Shown here: positions 15,812 to 23,698 of the stretch, piece by piece | How the letters are laid out: every line of letters begins with the position of its first letter | Numbering within the stretch: position 1 is the first letter of the stretch | Assembly (NCBI GenBank): GCA_026398615.1 | Contig: JAPLSN010000012.1 | Location: 1 to 64,000, forward strand | Source: Spirochaetota bacterium | GTDB lineage: Bacteria; Spirochaetota; Spirochaetia; Treponematales; UBA12059 | Direction: 5' to 3' | DNA: 64,000 nucleotides | The notes under the pieces: model-generated | Databases searched by the model: none | What the model was told of the DNA's origin: nothing | What the model saw: the letters and a program-made list of their open reading frames with translations, nothing else | Program-made: the position numbers and the translations under genes

Positions 15812-17635
15812 ATGGCTCCCGCTCCCCGCGCACCTCGCCTGAAACGCCGCTACTACCACCGGGTCGTGGGCCTCTTCCTGGCCGCCGCCCTCGTTCCCGT
15901 GTTCGCACTTTCCGTGGCCCTGACCGGCATCGTCACGAGCACCCTCGAGCGGGCGGCCGACGAACGCGGAAGGGCGGCGCGCGACGCGTTCGCGAACGGT
16001 TTCGCGGCGCTCCTCGACGATGCCCGGGGCGCGATCGGGTCCGTCGCGAATGCTCCGGAAACGAAGGCTGCGTTCGACCGCCCGGCGGATGAGGGCGCAG
16101 GCAACGATCTCGCACGCCTCCTGGCACGGGAGGCCGCGAAATCAGGCGCCTTCGTCCTGTCCGCCGTCGGGGAAGACGGACGGGTGTTCTCGTCAAAGGA
16201 TGCGCCGCCGGACCTGGACCCCGGGCTCTACGGCAGCTGGGGGCTCCTGCGCATGATCGGCGAGAATCCGGCCCGCGTCGCGATCACGGGACGCCGCCGC
16301 GTCGCGGGCGACGGCACCGTGCTCTCCGTGCTGGCCGGGCGGGCCTTGCCGTCGGCGGCGGGCGGGAGGGCGGCAGTGGTCGCCTGCGAACTGCGTCGGG
16401 ACGCCGTGGCCCATGCGGCGGCATCAGCGAGGGATTACCTGGTCTCCGAGGCGCTCATCGCCGACCGCGACGGCATCATCGTGTTCAGCCTCGCGGACCC
16501 GGCCGGGGAAGGCGGTTTCATCTGGGAACCCGCCGTGGCCGACCGGACCGGGGAGGGGCGCGCCACCTTGGCCTATGACCGCGAGGTGGACGGATTTTCC
16601 GTGCGCGTGGAAATTTCCGTGGCGCTCGTGGCCGGGCTCGTCGCAGCCATGCGGGACGCGTCCTGGGTCGCCCTGGCGGTATTCACGTTCCTCGCCGCGG
16701 GACTTGCGCTGTTCGCGTCCCGGCTCGTGACGCGGCCCGTGGAGGCGCTCTCGTCGTCCATGCTTCTCGTCCGGTCGGGCGACCTGAGCGCTCGGGTCAG
16801 GCCGGCGTCCGACGACGAGCTCGGGGACCTCGCCCATTCCTTCAACGCCATGGCCTCTGAAATCCATGCCCTAATGCGTTCGTCCGTGGAGCGGCAGGAA
16901 TTGCTCCGCGCCGCCGAACTCAAGGCACTGGCCGCGCAGATGAATCCCCACTTTCTCTACAATTCCCTCAATTCGCTGCGCTCCCTGGCCAAGCTCGGCC
17001 GGAGTTCAGAGATCGTGGAGACCGTCACTCTGCTCGGCAAGCTCCTCAGGTCCGCGGCCGAAACGAGGGGCGACCGCACCACCGTGGGCGCGGCGCTGGA
17101 CTTCGCGCGGCAGTACGTGGCGCTGGAACGCGTGCGTTTCGGCGGGCGGCTGCGCTTCGAGATCGATGTCGATCCTTCCCTTTCCCCCTGCCTCATTCCC
17201 GGCCTCGTCCTGGAGCCGCTCGTGGAAAACGCCCTCATCCACGGGCTGGAGCGCAGCACGGGACCATGGACGCTCCGCGTCTCCGGCCGCGTCGAAGCCC
17301 GCCGGGAAAACGGGGCGGGCGGGGACAGCGATCTCGTCCTCGTCGTGGAGGATGACGGCCCCGGGGCCGATCCGGAAGCGCTCGCCGCCATCATGCGTGT
17401 CCTCGACTCGGGTGAACCGCCCGAAGGGGGCGCGCACCTCGGACTCGCCGCCACGAACCGCCGGCTCAAGCTGAGCTTCGGACCCCATTACGGGCTCTCC
17501 GTGTGTTCCGGGGCGGGTGCGGGAATGGACGGGGAAGGTCGCCGGGGATTTTCCGTCATCGTCCGTATCCCCGGCTCGGCGGGGCGGAATCCCATCAGGC
17601 CGGCCGCAGGCGGGGGAGAAACATGTTCGGTTTGA
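15812..17635 (+). CDS. Sensor histidine kinase, LytS/YesM type
   Basis: 607 residues. A first membrane helix (VVGLFLAAALVPVFALSVAL), an extracytoplasmic sensor to about residue 270, a second helix (WVALAVFTFLAAGLALFA), then HAMP (RLVTRPVEALSSSMLLVRSG). The kinase core is the His_kinase type of YesM/LytS: phospho-acceptor H380 in QMNPHFLYNSLNSL, N-box VLEPLVENALIHG, and G-boxes VVEDDGPGAD and GAHLGLAATNRR. It autophosphorylates and passes phosphate to the regulator whose start codon lies inside its own last codons. Such pairs commonly control carbohydrate uptake genes, and a sugar ABC operon lies convergent downstream; the link is inference. Confidence 0.9.
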   Translation: MAPAPRAPRLKRRYYHRVVGLFLAAALVPVFALSVALTGIVTSTLERAADERGRAARDAFANGFAALLDDARGAIGSVANAPETKAAFDRPADEGAGNDLARLLAREAAKSGAFVLSAVGEDGRVFSSKDAPPDLDPGLYGSWGLLRMIGENPARVAITGRRRVAGDGTVLSVLAGRALPSAAGGRAAVVACELRRDAVAHAAASARDYLVSEALIADRDGIIVFSLADPAGEGGFIWEPAVADRTGEGRATLAYDREVDGFSVRVEISVALVAGLVAAMRDASWVALAVFTFLAAGLALFASRLVTRPVEALSSSMLLVRSGDLSARVRPASDDELGDLAHSFNAMASEIHALMRSSVERQELLRAAELKALAAQMNPHFLYNSLNSLRSLAKLGRSSEIVETVTLLGKLLRSAAETRGDRTTVGAALDFARQYVALERVRFGGRLRFEIDVDPSLSPCLIPGLVLEPLVENALIHGLERSTGPWTLRVSGRVEARRENGAGGDSDLVLVVEDDGPGADPEALAAIMRVLDSGEPPEGGAHLGLAATNRRLKLSFGPHYGLSVCSGAGAGMDGEGRRGFSVIVRIPGSAGRNPIRPAAGGGETCSV

Positions 17636-18444
17636 TCGTCGCCGAGGACGAGGAACTGTTCAGGAAGGAACTGTCCACGGCCACCGACTGGGAAAAATCC
17701 GGATTCCTGCTCGTGGGCGCCGCGAAGGACGGCGAGGAAGCCATGGATCTCGTCCGGTCGGTCCGGCCCGATGCCGTCGTCACCGACGTGCGCATGCCCG
17801 TCCTGGACGGCCTCGGCCTGCTCGCGGCCATCCAGGAGCTTCCGGAGGAACAGCGGCCCCTCGTCGTCATGCTTTCCGGGCATTCGGAATTCGAGTACGC
17901 GCGCAAGGCGATGCGGCTCGGCGCCTTCGACTACCTCATGAAGCCACTCGACGACGCCGAGCTCGAGGGCACGATGACCCGGCTCGCGGACGCCCTCGCG
18001 GAACGGTCGAGGAAACGGGCGCTCGACGAAGTCGCCGCAGCCGATCCGGCCATCGCCTTCTTTGCCGAATACGCGCCTTCGGGTCCCCGTGACGCCGCCG
18101 ACTCGTACGTCGAACGGGCTGTCGCCGAAATTCGGGAACGCTACCTCGTCGACCTTTCCGCCGGGGACGTGGCGGCGCCGCTGGGGATATCGGGCGGCCA
18201 CCTCGCCCGGATCTTCAGGACGAAGACCGGGCTGACCTTCGCGGAGTACCTCGCCAGCTACCGCATGAAGCGGGCATGTGAACTCCTGCGCGACCCCACG
18301 ATCCGCGTCGGCGAAGTCGCCGACCTCGTGGGCTACCTCGACCAGCGTCACTTCGCCCACGTGTTCCGCAAGTACGTCGGGACGACGCCGACGGGGTTCA
18401 GGGAAGGACGTTTCGCCGCGGGGCGACGGGGCGGGGACCCATGA
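17623..18444 (+). CDS. Response regulator, receiver plus AraC-type HTH (YesN-like)
   Basis: 273 residues. Receiver domain 1-120 with acidic pocket E9-D10-E11, phospho-acceptor D55 (VVTDVRMP) and conserved Lys in LMKPLDD. The C-terminal 100 residues hold two helix-turn-helix units of the AraC family (VAAPLGISGGHLARIFRTKT; VADLVGYLDQRHFAHVFRKY). The ATG at 17623 precedes the kinase TGA by 13 nt, so the two genes overlap and are probably translationally coupled. It should bind DNA as an activator of nearby transport genes; the sites are not identified. Confidence 0.92.
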   Translation: MFGLIVAEDEELFRKELSTATDWEKSGFLLVGAAKDGEEAMDLVRSVRPDAVVTDVRMPVLDGLGLLAAIQELPEEQRPLVVMLSGHSEFEYARKAMRLGAFDYLMKPLDDAELEGTMTRLADALAERSRKRALDEVAAADPAIAFFAEYAPSGPRDAADSYVERAVAEIRERYLVDLSAGDVAAPLGISGGHLARIFRTKTGLTFAEYLASYRMKRACELLRDPTIRVGEVADLVGYLDQRHFAHVFRKYVGTTPTGFREGRFAAGRRGGDP

Positions 18445-18459
18445 CCTGGCGGGAGGATT

Positions 18460-19506
18460 TCATTCCCCCGCGGCGGCTTTCATGGCCGCCGCGAAACGGG
18501 CGAGCGTAGCCGCCTTGTCCCGCGACGCTTCGTCGATGTCGTAGGGCGCGATCGCGATCGAAGAGAGCTCGGGCAGTCCCTGGGGCGTCGGCGAAAGCCC
18601 GAGCGCCGGCCGCCGTCCGAACCTGCCGGCCATGACCTTCGCGACATCCGCTCCCAGGACGAAATCGATGAACTCCAGCGCTTCGTCACGGGTCGGCGCC
18701 CCGCGCACGAGGGCCACGCCGTCGGGAACCGCGCTTGTGCCGTCCGACGGATAGACAACGCGAAGGTCAGAACCCGCGGCCATGATCTCCGCGGCCGAGG
18801 ATTCGTAGGTGAACCCGACGAGGCTTTCCCCGGACGCGACGGCCCGCGCCACGAGGGCCGATTCCCGCATGCTCCGTCCCTTCAACGCGCGCGCGAAGGC
18901 CGCGTCGGCGCCGGCACGGTCGGGTGCCAGGCCGTCGCGCACGAGCGCCTCCTCGACGGTCCGCAGGATGGTATAGGCGCTGCCGGATACCGTCGGGTCG
19001 GCGAAGGCGACGAGCCCGGCGAACCAGGGATCCATCGCGTCCTTCCAGGATCGCGGAGCGCGTTCGGCGGGTACGAGCCTCGCGTTCCAGACGATGACCA
19101 TGGGAAGCACCGTGAAGGGCGACCACGACCGTCCGGAATCGGCTTGAGCCGGAATGGGCTCGAAAAGGTCCGTGTTGGCCTGAAGGCTCTCCGCCCCTCC
19201 GCCCCAGAAGACGCTCGCTTGCGGGGCCGCGGATTCTTCCTTCAGCCTGGCGAGGAGTCCGCCCGTGCCGCCCTGCACGACGCGGATATCCCTTTTCGAG
19301 CGGCTTCGGAACTCCGCGGTTACGAAGCGGACAATGTCGAGCTCGTGCGGCGAGTACACGACCAGGGTGTCGGCGGGAAGTACCGGTTTTTTTACCTGCG
19401 AGCACGAGGCGGTGCACGCGAGGGCAAGGAAGATCGAAAGACTTGTCAGCAGGGTTTTCCCCGGCCGCGCAGCGCCGCCGATGCGGGCTCTCACTGCCTC
19501 AGGCAT
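18460..19506 (-). CDS. ABC transporter substrate-binding lipoprotein, Fe/phosphonate/polyamine-type (family 1)
   Basis: 348 residues. Signal peptide with lipobox LALACTASC, so a lipoprotein. The mature part is a type-2 periplasmic binding fold: it begins TLVVYSPHELDIVRFVTAEF and has VFWGGGAESLQAN, FADPTVSGSAYTIL and VPDGVALVRGAPT, a layout found in ferric-iron, thiamine and 2-aminoethylphosphonate binding proteins. It is the last gene of the sugar ABC operon, and its start overlaps the HAD gene end by 16 nt. No permease of its own class is next to it. Ligand unknown. It converges with the response regulator 15 nt away. Confidence 0.8.
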   Translation of the reverse strand: MPEAVRARIGGAARPGKTLLTSLSIFLALACTASCSQVKKPVLPADTLVVYSPHELDIVRFVTAEFRSRSKRDIRVVQGGTGGLLARLKEESAAPQASVFWGGGAESLQANTDLFEPIPAQADSGRSWSPFTVLPMVIVWNARLVPAERAPRSWKDAMDPWFAGLVAFADPTVSGSAYTILRTVEEALVRDGLAPDRAGADAAFARALKGRSMRESALVARAVASGESLVGFTYESSAAEIMAAGSDLRVVYPSDGTSAVPDGVALVRGAPTRDEALEFIDFVLGADVAKVMAGRFGRRPALGLSPTPQGLPELSSIAIAPYDIDEASRDKAATLARFAAAMKAAAGE

Positions 19507-20072
19507 TCCGCCAGGTCCCGTCCGAGGACCGACTCGTCGACGTAGAGCCGCGCGTCGATGCCGATGGATTTCGCCGCCTCGACGTTCTCCGGGTAGTCGT
19601 CCACGAAAAAGGCGCGTTCAGGCCTCACGCCCTCGGCATCGAGGATGCGGAGCCAGAAATCCGGATCGGGTTTGGCCACGCCCATGAGGTGGGACGCATA
19701 GACTCCGTCGAAGCGCTTCGGGAGTCCCAGCTCGCCCATGCGTGCGAAATGCGTGTCGATGGTGTTCGTGCCGGCGACGGCGCGCGCACCGGCCCGGCGG
19801 ATGCCGTCGACGAGCGCCAGGGTCGGTGCGTGGAGGCTCGGCCTGAAGAGGGTGTCGATATAATCTTGGCCCGCCCTGATGCCCTGTTCCCGTTCGAACC
19901 GGTCCCAGAACTCGGGGGCGCCGATCGAACCGCGCATGTAGTCCCGGAACGCGCCGCGCGTCGCCAGGCGGAATTCGTCCTCGGATATCCCGAGAAGCCG
20001 GGCGGCTTCGGGGCAGACGTCGAAGTCGCGCACCACCACGCCGCCCCAGTCGAAGATGTAGAGTTCGATCAT
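19491..20072 (-). CDS. HAD-superfamily hydrolase (YihX-like phosphatase)
   Basis: 193 residues. HAD motif I is ELYIFDWGGVVV, with the nucleophile Asp kept and the usual second Asp replaced by Gly as in YihX-type sugar-phosphate phosphatases. Motif II is AGTNTID, motif III the Lys of GVAKPDPDFW, motif IV FFVDDYPENVEAA. Start ATG at 20072 overlaps the upstream permease stop by 4 nt (ATGA), so it belongs to the transport operon and may dephosphorylate the imported sugar or a derivative (inference). Confidence 0.85.
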   Translation of the reverse strand: MIELYIFDWGGVVVRDFDVCPEAARLLGISEDEFRLATRGAFRDYMRGSIGAPEFWDRFEREQGIRAGQDYIDTLFRPSLHAPTLALVDGIRRAGARAVAGTNTIDTHFARMGELGLPKRFDGVYASHLMGVAKPDPDFWLRILDAEGVRPERAFFVDDYPENVEAAKSIGIDARLYVDESVLGRDLAECLRQ

Positions 20073-20929
20073 TCCTTGCCGGCCGAGTAGACGGAGGCCC
20101 CTCCCAGGAAGTACTTGGACAGGGTCAAGAATAGCGCGAAGACGGGAAGCGAGGCTATGGCGGCCACGGCCATCATAGCGCCTTCGTCCGAGCTCTTCTC
20201 CGCGGCGAATTTCACGATGTACGCCGGGATGGTCTTCATCTCCTCGCTCTGCGCCACGAGGAGCGGCCAGAGGAGGTTGTCCCATTGCTGGCGGAAGGCG
20301 AGTATCGCGAGGGTGGCGGCGGCGGGACCTGCATTCTTGAACACGATGGAAAAGAAGATCCGGGGTTCGGAACAGCCGTCGATGCGCGCGGCGTCGAGCA
20401 TCTCGGAGGGGAACGACAGGAGGTATTGCCGCATCAGGAAGACGCCGAAGGCGTTCATGAGGAAGGGGAGGATGAGGCCGCCGTAGCTGTTCTGCAGCCC
20501 GAGGCGCACGATGATGATGTAGAGCGGAATCATCACGGTCTCGAAGGGAATCATCATCGTCGCCATGATCCCCATGAAGACGGTATTCCTGCCGCGGAAA
20601 CGGAACTTGGCGAGTCCATAGCCGGTGAGCGCCGACAGGAACACCGTGCTCGCGGCGATGGACAGCGACACGACGAGGGAGTTCAGGATGTTGCGCGGGA
20701 AAATCCATTGCCCGTCGTTGCCGGCGAGAGCCTGGAGGAAGTTGGCCCACTTCGGCGAGCGCGGGAGCCAGCCGTAGGGCATCTGCATGATGTCGGCGGA
20801 ATTCATGAGCGATGCACCGGCCATGAAGGCGATGGGCACGAAGATGACGGCCGCCGCAGAGAGGAGGATGACCCACGTCAGGGACGAAAACGCCACGGCG
20901 GGAAACGAGAACGCGCGGGAGCGCCTCAC
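20069..20929 (-). CDS. Sugar ABC transporter permease (MalG/UgpE type)
   Basis: 286 residues, six membrane helices; the EAA loop contacting the ATPase is MLDAARIDGCSEPRIFFSIV. Belongs to the CUT1 family of carbohydrate importers. The GTG start at 20929 forms a GTGA overlap with the stop of the first permease, which fixes the start; the frame is open upstream but only as the other permease's antiframe. It forms the channel with the 20926-21837 gene and receives substrate from the 22068-23363 binding protein. Confidence 0.92.
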   Translation of the reverse strand: MRRSRAFSFPAVAFSSLTWVILLSAAAVIFVPIAFMAGASLMNSADIMQMPYGWLPRSPKWANFLQALAGNDGQWIFPRNILNSLVVSLSIAASTVFLSALTGYGLAKFRFRGRNTVFMGIMATMMIPFETVMIPLYIIIVRLGLQNSYGGLILPFLMNAFGVFLMRQYLLSFPSEMLDAARIDGCSEPRIFFSIVFKNAGPAAATLAILAFRQQWDNLLWPLLVAQSEEMKTIPAYIVKFAAEKSSDEGAMMAVAAIASLPVFALFLTLSKYFLGGASVYSAGKE

Positions 20930-21837
20930 GACTCGAGCTCCCCGCTCCGGGAAAAACGGATCTGGGTCCAGGACAGGAGCAGCATGAAGGCGAAGAGGAG
21001 CACCGCCATCACGCTCGCGCGGCCGAGGTTCTGGTCGCGCAGGGCGGTGTTGTAGATGTTGAGGGTCAGCACGTTGATGGGCCCGAGCGGAGCGCCGCGC
21101 TGGGTGAAGAGGTACTGGGTGCTGAAGGTCTTGAGGCACTGGATGAGGATCATGACCGAGACGAGCACCGTGGTGGGCTTGAGGAGCGGGAGCGTGATGC
21201 GGAAGAAACGCTGGAACGCGTTGGCCCCGTCGATCACCGCGGCCTCGTTGACGCTCTGCGGTATCTTGCCGATGCCCGTGACGAAGAGGATGGTGAAGTA
21301 GCCGACGTACTTCCAGACGTAGACGACGATCGTGGAGATGCGGACCATCGTCGCGTCAGCCAACCACTTGTGGTCGATGCCGGGAGTCCTCATGAGGGCG
21401 TTGGCCATCTGGTTCGCCAGCCCCCTCGGGTCGAACATGAGCAGCCAGATGAGGGCCGCCACCACCGAGGACAGCACCGCCGGCGAGTACAGCGCCATCT
21501 GGATGCCGCGCCGCCATCGCGTCCTGGACGTGACGAGGACGGCGAACAGGAGCGACAGCAGGAACATGGGCACGAAAGCGCCCGCCGCGAAAATCGCGGT
21601 AGCCCCCACGGAGTTCCAGAAATCGGGGGACGAGAGGACCTTCCCGTAGTTGTCCAGGCCGATGAATTTCGGCGGCTTCAGCGAGAGCAGCTTCTTGTTG
21701 AAAAAGCTCGTCCAGAAGGCGTTGAGGATCGGGTAGAGCGAAAAGGCCGAGAAGAACAGCACGCCGGGGGCGACGAAAAACCACCCCCATCTCGCCGTCT
21801 TCCGCTCGAGCGACTCGCCGGATCGTCCCTTGTTCAT
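20926..21837 (-). CDS. Sugar ABC transporter permease (MalF/UgpA type)
   Basis: 303 residues, six helices with first helix WGWFFVAPGVLFFSAFSLYP, and EAA loop SVNEAAVIDGANAFQRFFRI. The ATG at 21837 has AGGAAG 6 nt upstream (positions 21843-21848), which decides the start over an open frame running to 21906. It pairs with the second permease. No ATP-binding gene is in the cluster, so an ATPase encoded elsewhere must serve it, as MsmK-type shared ATPases do in other bacteria. Confidence 0.92.
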   Translation of the reverse strand: MNKGRSGESLERKTARWGWFFVAPGVLFFSAFSLYPILNAFWTSFFNKKLLSLKPPKFIGLDNYGKVLSSPDFWNSVGATAIFAAGAFVPMFLLSLLFAVLVTSRTRWRRGIQMALYSPAVLSSVVAALIWLLMFDPRGLANQMANALMRTPGIDHKWLADATMVRISTIVVYVWKYVGYFTILFVTGIGKIPQSVNEAAVIDGANAFQRFFRITLPLLKPTTVLVSVMILIQCLKTFSTQYLFTQRGAPLGPINVLTLNIYNTALRDQNLGRASVMAVLLFAFMLLLSWTQIRFSRSGELES

Positions 21838-21905
21838 GAATCTTCCTCGTTGGTACGGATCGGAACGGGAATCATGCCACGGAACCGCCTGGCTGGGAAG
21901 GGACA

Positions 21906-22050
21906 ACCACGAAGGTCACGAAGGGGAGGGGAGAAAGCGCACGAAGGAAGATGGCGGGAAGGAATCGGGAGGACGGGGAAGGATAAATTCCCGCATCATC
22001 CATCTCCATCGCTTCATCCGTCTTCCTCCGTGCCTCCGTGGCAAATTCCC
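21906..22050. repeat. Inverted-repeat element between sugar binding-protein and permease genes
   Basis: Left arm CCACGAAGGTCACGAAGGGG at 21906; right arm CCTCCGTGCCTCCGTGGCAA ending at 22044 and followed by ATTCCCTG. The arms are complementary in opposite orientation with about 95 nt between them, and fill nearly the whole 230-nt gap. The right arm is almost identical to that of the element at 61807-61992. In an mRNA it would form a long imperfect stem just after the binding-protein gene. Confidence 0.75.
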
Positions 22051-22067
22051 TGTCGGTGAGCTGTCGG

Positions 22068-23363
22068 TTATTGCTCGGCGAGGGCCGCGGTGACGTCCTT
22101 GCGGAGCTTGTCGAGGGCTTTCTGCGGTTCGACGCCCGCGAGCATCACCGATTCGAAGGCTTCCTTGAGCATGGCATCGATCTTCGAGCTGGACGCGCCG
22201 TAGTACACCATGTGGGCGGCGTTCATGTCCTTGACGAACACGTCCGAATAGGGCATTGCCTTCAAGGTGGCAGATTCCATGAGGGCCTTCATGGGCTGGA
22301 CGATCGCGACCTTCTCCAGGTATTCCTGGCCGTGCGAAAGCATGTACGAAAGGAGGGCCCACGAGGCCTGCTGCTCGATTTTCGGCGACTGCGCGTTCAC
22401 CATGTAGTAGTGGCCGTAGTAGTTGTTCGGCACCTTCTTCTTGGCGTCCTTCCACTGCGGGAAGGGGATGACCATCCAGTCCTTCGAATTGTAGAACGCC
22501 GGGTTCGCATTCTTCATCCGCGCTTCCTGGTAGAGCCCGGAGAGGGACATGGCTATCTCGTTCTTGTCGTTGTCGAAGAGCTTGCGCGCGTCGGTGTACG
22601 TGGGGGATCCGAGGTTCTTGCCGTTCGGCCCGAAGTCCTTGAAATACTGGAGGACCTTGAGCCAGGCCGCGTCGTTCAGGATCGCCTTCCCGTCCCTGGA
22701 GACGAGTTCGCCGCCGAGCTGCTCCACCATCGGGACGATCGAGGTGAGGTAGTAGGGATAGCGGAAATCGAAGCCGCGGCGCGTGATGATCTGCCCGTCG
22801 CGCTTCACGAGCTTCTCGGAGACCGCCATGACGTCTTCCCAGGTCTTGGGCCAGTCCTTGTCGGGGTCGAGTCCGGCGTCCCGGAAGATCTTTTTGTTGA
22901 GGTACACGCACCAGTTGGTGAGCTCGACCGGGAGCCCGTAGGCCTTGCCGCCATCGATGACCGAGGTCAGCATGCCCGGCAGGTATTTCGATTCGAGATC
23001 CTTCAGGTCCTTCGATCCGGCCATCTTGAAGTCGACCGGCGCGACGCGCCCGTTCGTGATGAAGGGATACTCGTCGAAGAGCTCGAGGTTGAAGATGTCC
23101 GGGCCCTGGTTGGCGGCGAAGCCCGTGGTGATGATCTCGCGGATCTTCGCCGACGGGTAGGTGACGTAGGTGACCTTGACGCTCGGGTTGGCGGCCATGA
23201 ACTCGGCGATGTAACGCTGTTCGATGGGGACCCGGTTGGGGTCCTCGTGGGTCCAGATCGTGATCTCCATTGCCTTTCCCTTGAGTTCCGGGATTACCGG
23301 CGCCTGGGCGAAGGCCGACGCTGCGAAGATCGCGAACGCGGCGAGAGCTGCCATTCGTTTCAT
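22068..23363 (-). CDS. Sugar ABC transporter substrate-binding protein
   Basis: 431 residues, secreted by a cleavable signal peptide (MAALAAFAIFAASAFAQ), with no lipobox. It is a family-1 extracellular binding protein for mono/oligosaccharides: ITIWTHEDPNRVPIEQ at the start, FNLELFDEYPFITNG, NKKIFRDAGLDPDKDWPKTW, and NYYGHYYMVNAQSPK. A perfect AGGAGG lies 5 nt before the ATG, the strongest binding site in the operon, as expected for the most abundant component. First gene of the five-gene operon running down to 18460. Confidence 0.9.
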   Translation of the reverse strand: MKRMAALAAFAIFAASAFAQAPVIPELKGKAMEITIWTHEDPNRVPIEQRYIAEFMAANPSVKVTYVTYPSAKIREIITTGFAANQGPDIFNLELFDEYPFITNGRVAPVDFKMAGSKDLKDLESKYLPGMLTSVIDGGKAYGLPVELTNWCVYLNKKIFRDAGLDPDKDWPKTWEDVMAVSEKLVKRDGQIITRRGFDFRYPYYLTSIVPMVEQLGGELVSRDGKAILNDAAWLKVLQYFKDFGPNGKNLGSPTYTDARKLFDNDKNEIAMSLSGLYQEARMKNANPAFYNSKDWMVIPFPQWKDAKKKVPNNYYGHYYMVNAQSPKIEQQASWALLSYMLSHGQEYLEKVAIVQPMKALMESATLKAMPYSDVFVKDMNAAHMVYYGASSSKIDAMLKEAFESVMLAGVEPQKALDKLRKDVTAALAEQ

Positions 23364-23530
23364 TGAAACCTCCTCGTGGATGATCCCCCATGCTCCCCCC
23401 GCCCGGGAATATCCGCAATGCCGCTATCCCGGCATCGTGTGCACGAAACCGGCGTCGGGCGGGCAAGAGGGGAAGAGGGCGATCTTCGGGGTACGAGGAA
23501 AAAGGATGCGCGCGGGGCTCACGGGGTTCG

Positions 23531-23609
23531 ACCGGAACGGCGCGGCGTGTCGGAGAAGAAACCCGGCCGCGGTTCCACGCGGATACGTGGACATGGCGGG
23601 TGGCGTCGC
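23531..23609 (+). repeat. 79-nt dispersed repeat, copy A
   Basis: The first 40 nt match the copy at 54024-54063 with three differences (core GGCGCGGCGTGTCGG and AACCCGGCCGC). The last 14 nt (GGCGGGTGGCGTCGC region) are also alike, and the 25-nt middle differs in sequence but not in length. Both copies are intergenic and in the same orientation. Confidence 0.75.
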
Positions 23610-23643
23610 GAACAAAGGGGCGCTTGCCGCTCCTTTGTTCGCG
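23607..23643. terminator. 16-bp stem-loop downstream of DUF1015 gene
   Basis: Stem 23607-23622 pairs with 23628-23643 (CGCGAACAAAGGGGCG with CGCTCCTTTGTTCGCG, one G-T pair) around a 5-nt CTTGC loop. It lies 56 nt beyond the stop of the minus-strand DUF1015 gene. No T-run follows on either strand, so it is a possible factor-dependent terminator or processing/stability element. Confidence 0.5.
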
Positions 23644-23698
23644 AGCGACAGGCCCCGTCCGCCAAGATTCGCTCAGTGGCAAAATATCCTGTCAATGC

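Larger units (their letters stand above)
23364..23698. other. 335-nt intergenic region with repeat and hairpin
   Basis: No gene is seen here. It holds the upstream region of the sugar ABC operon (right side of the start at 23363), one copy of the 79-nt repeat (23531-23609) and a 16-bp hairpin (23607-23643) just beyond the stop of the DUF1015 gene. Confidence 0.7.

Noticed and set aside
18474-18492. GC hairpin in the 3' end of the Fe-type binding-protein gene as terminator
   Set aside because: It lies within codons for Ala-Ala-Met-Lys-Ala-Ala and has no T-run.
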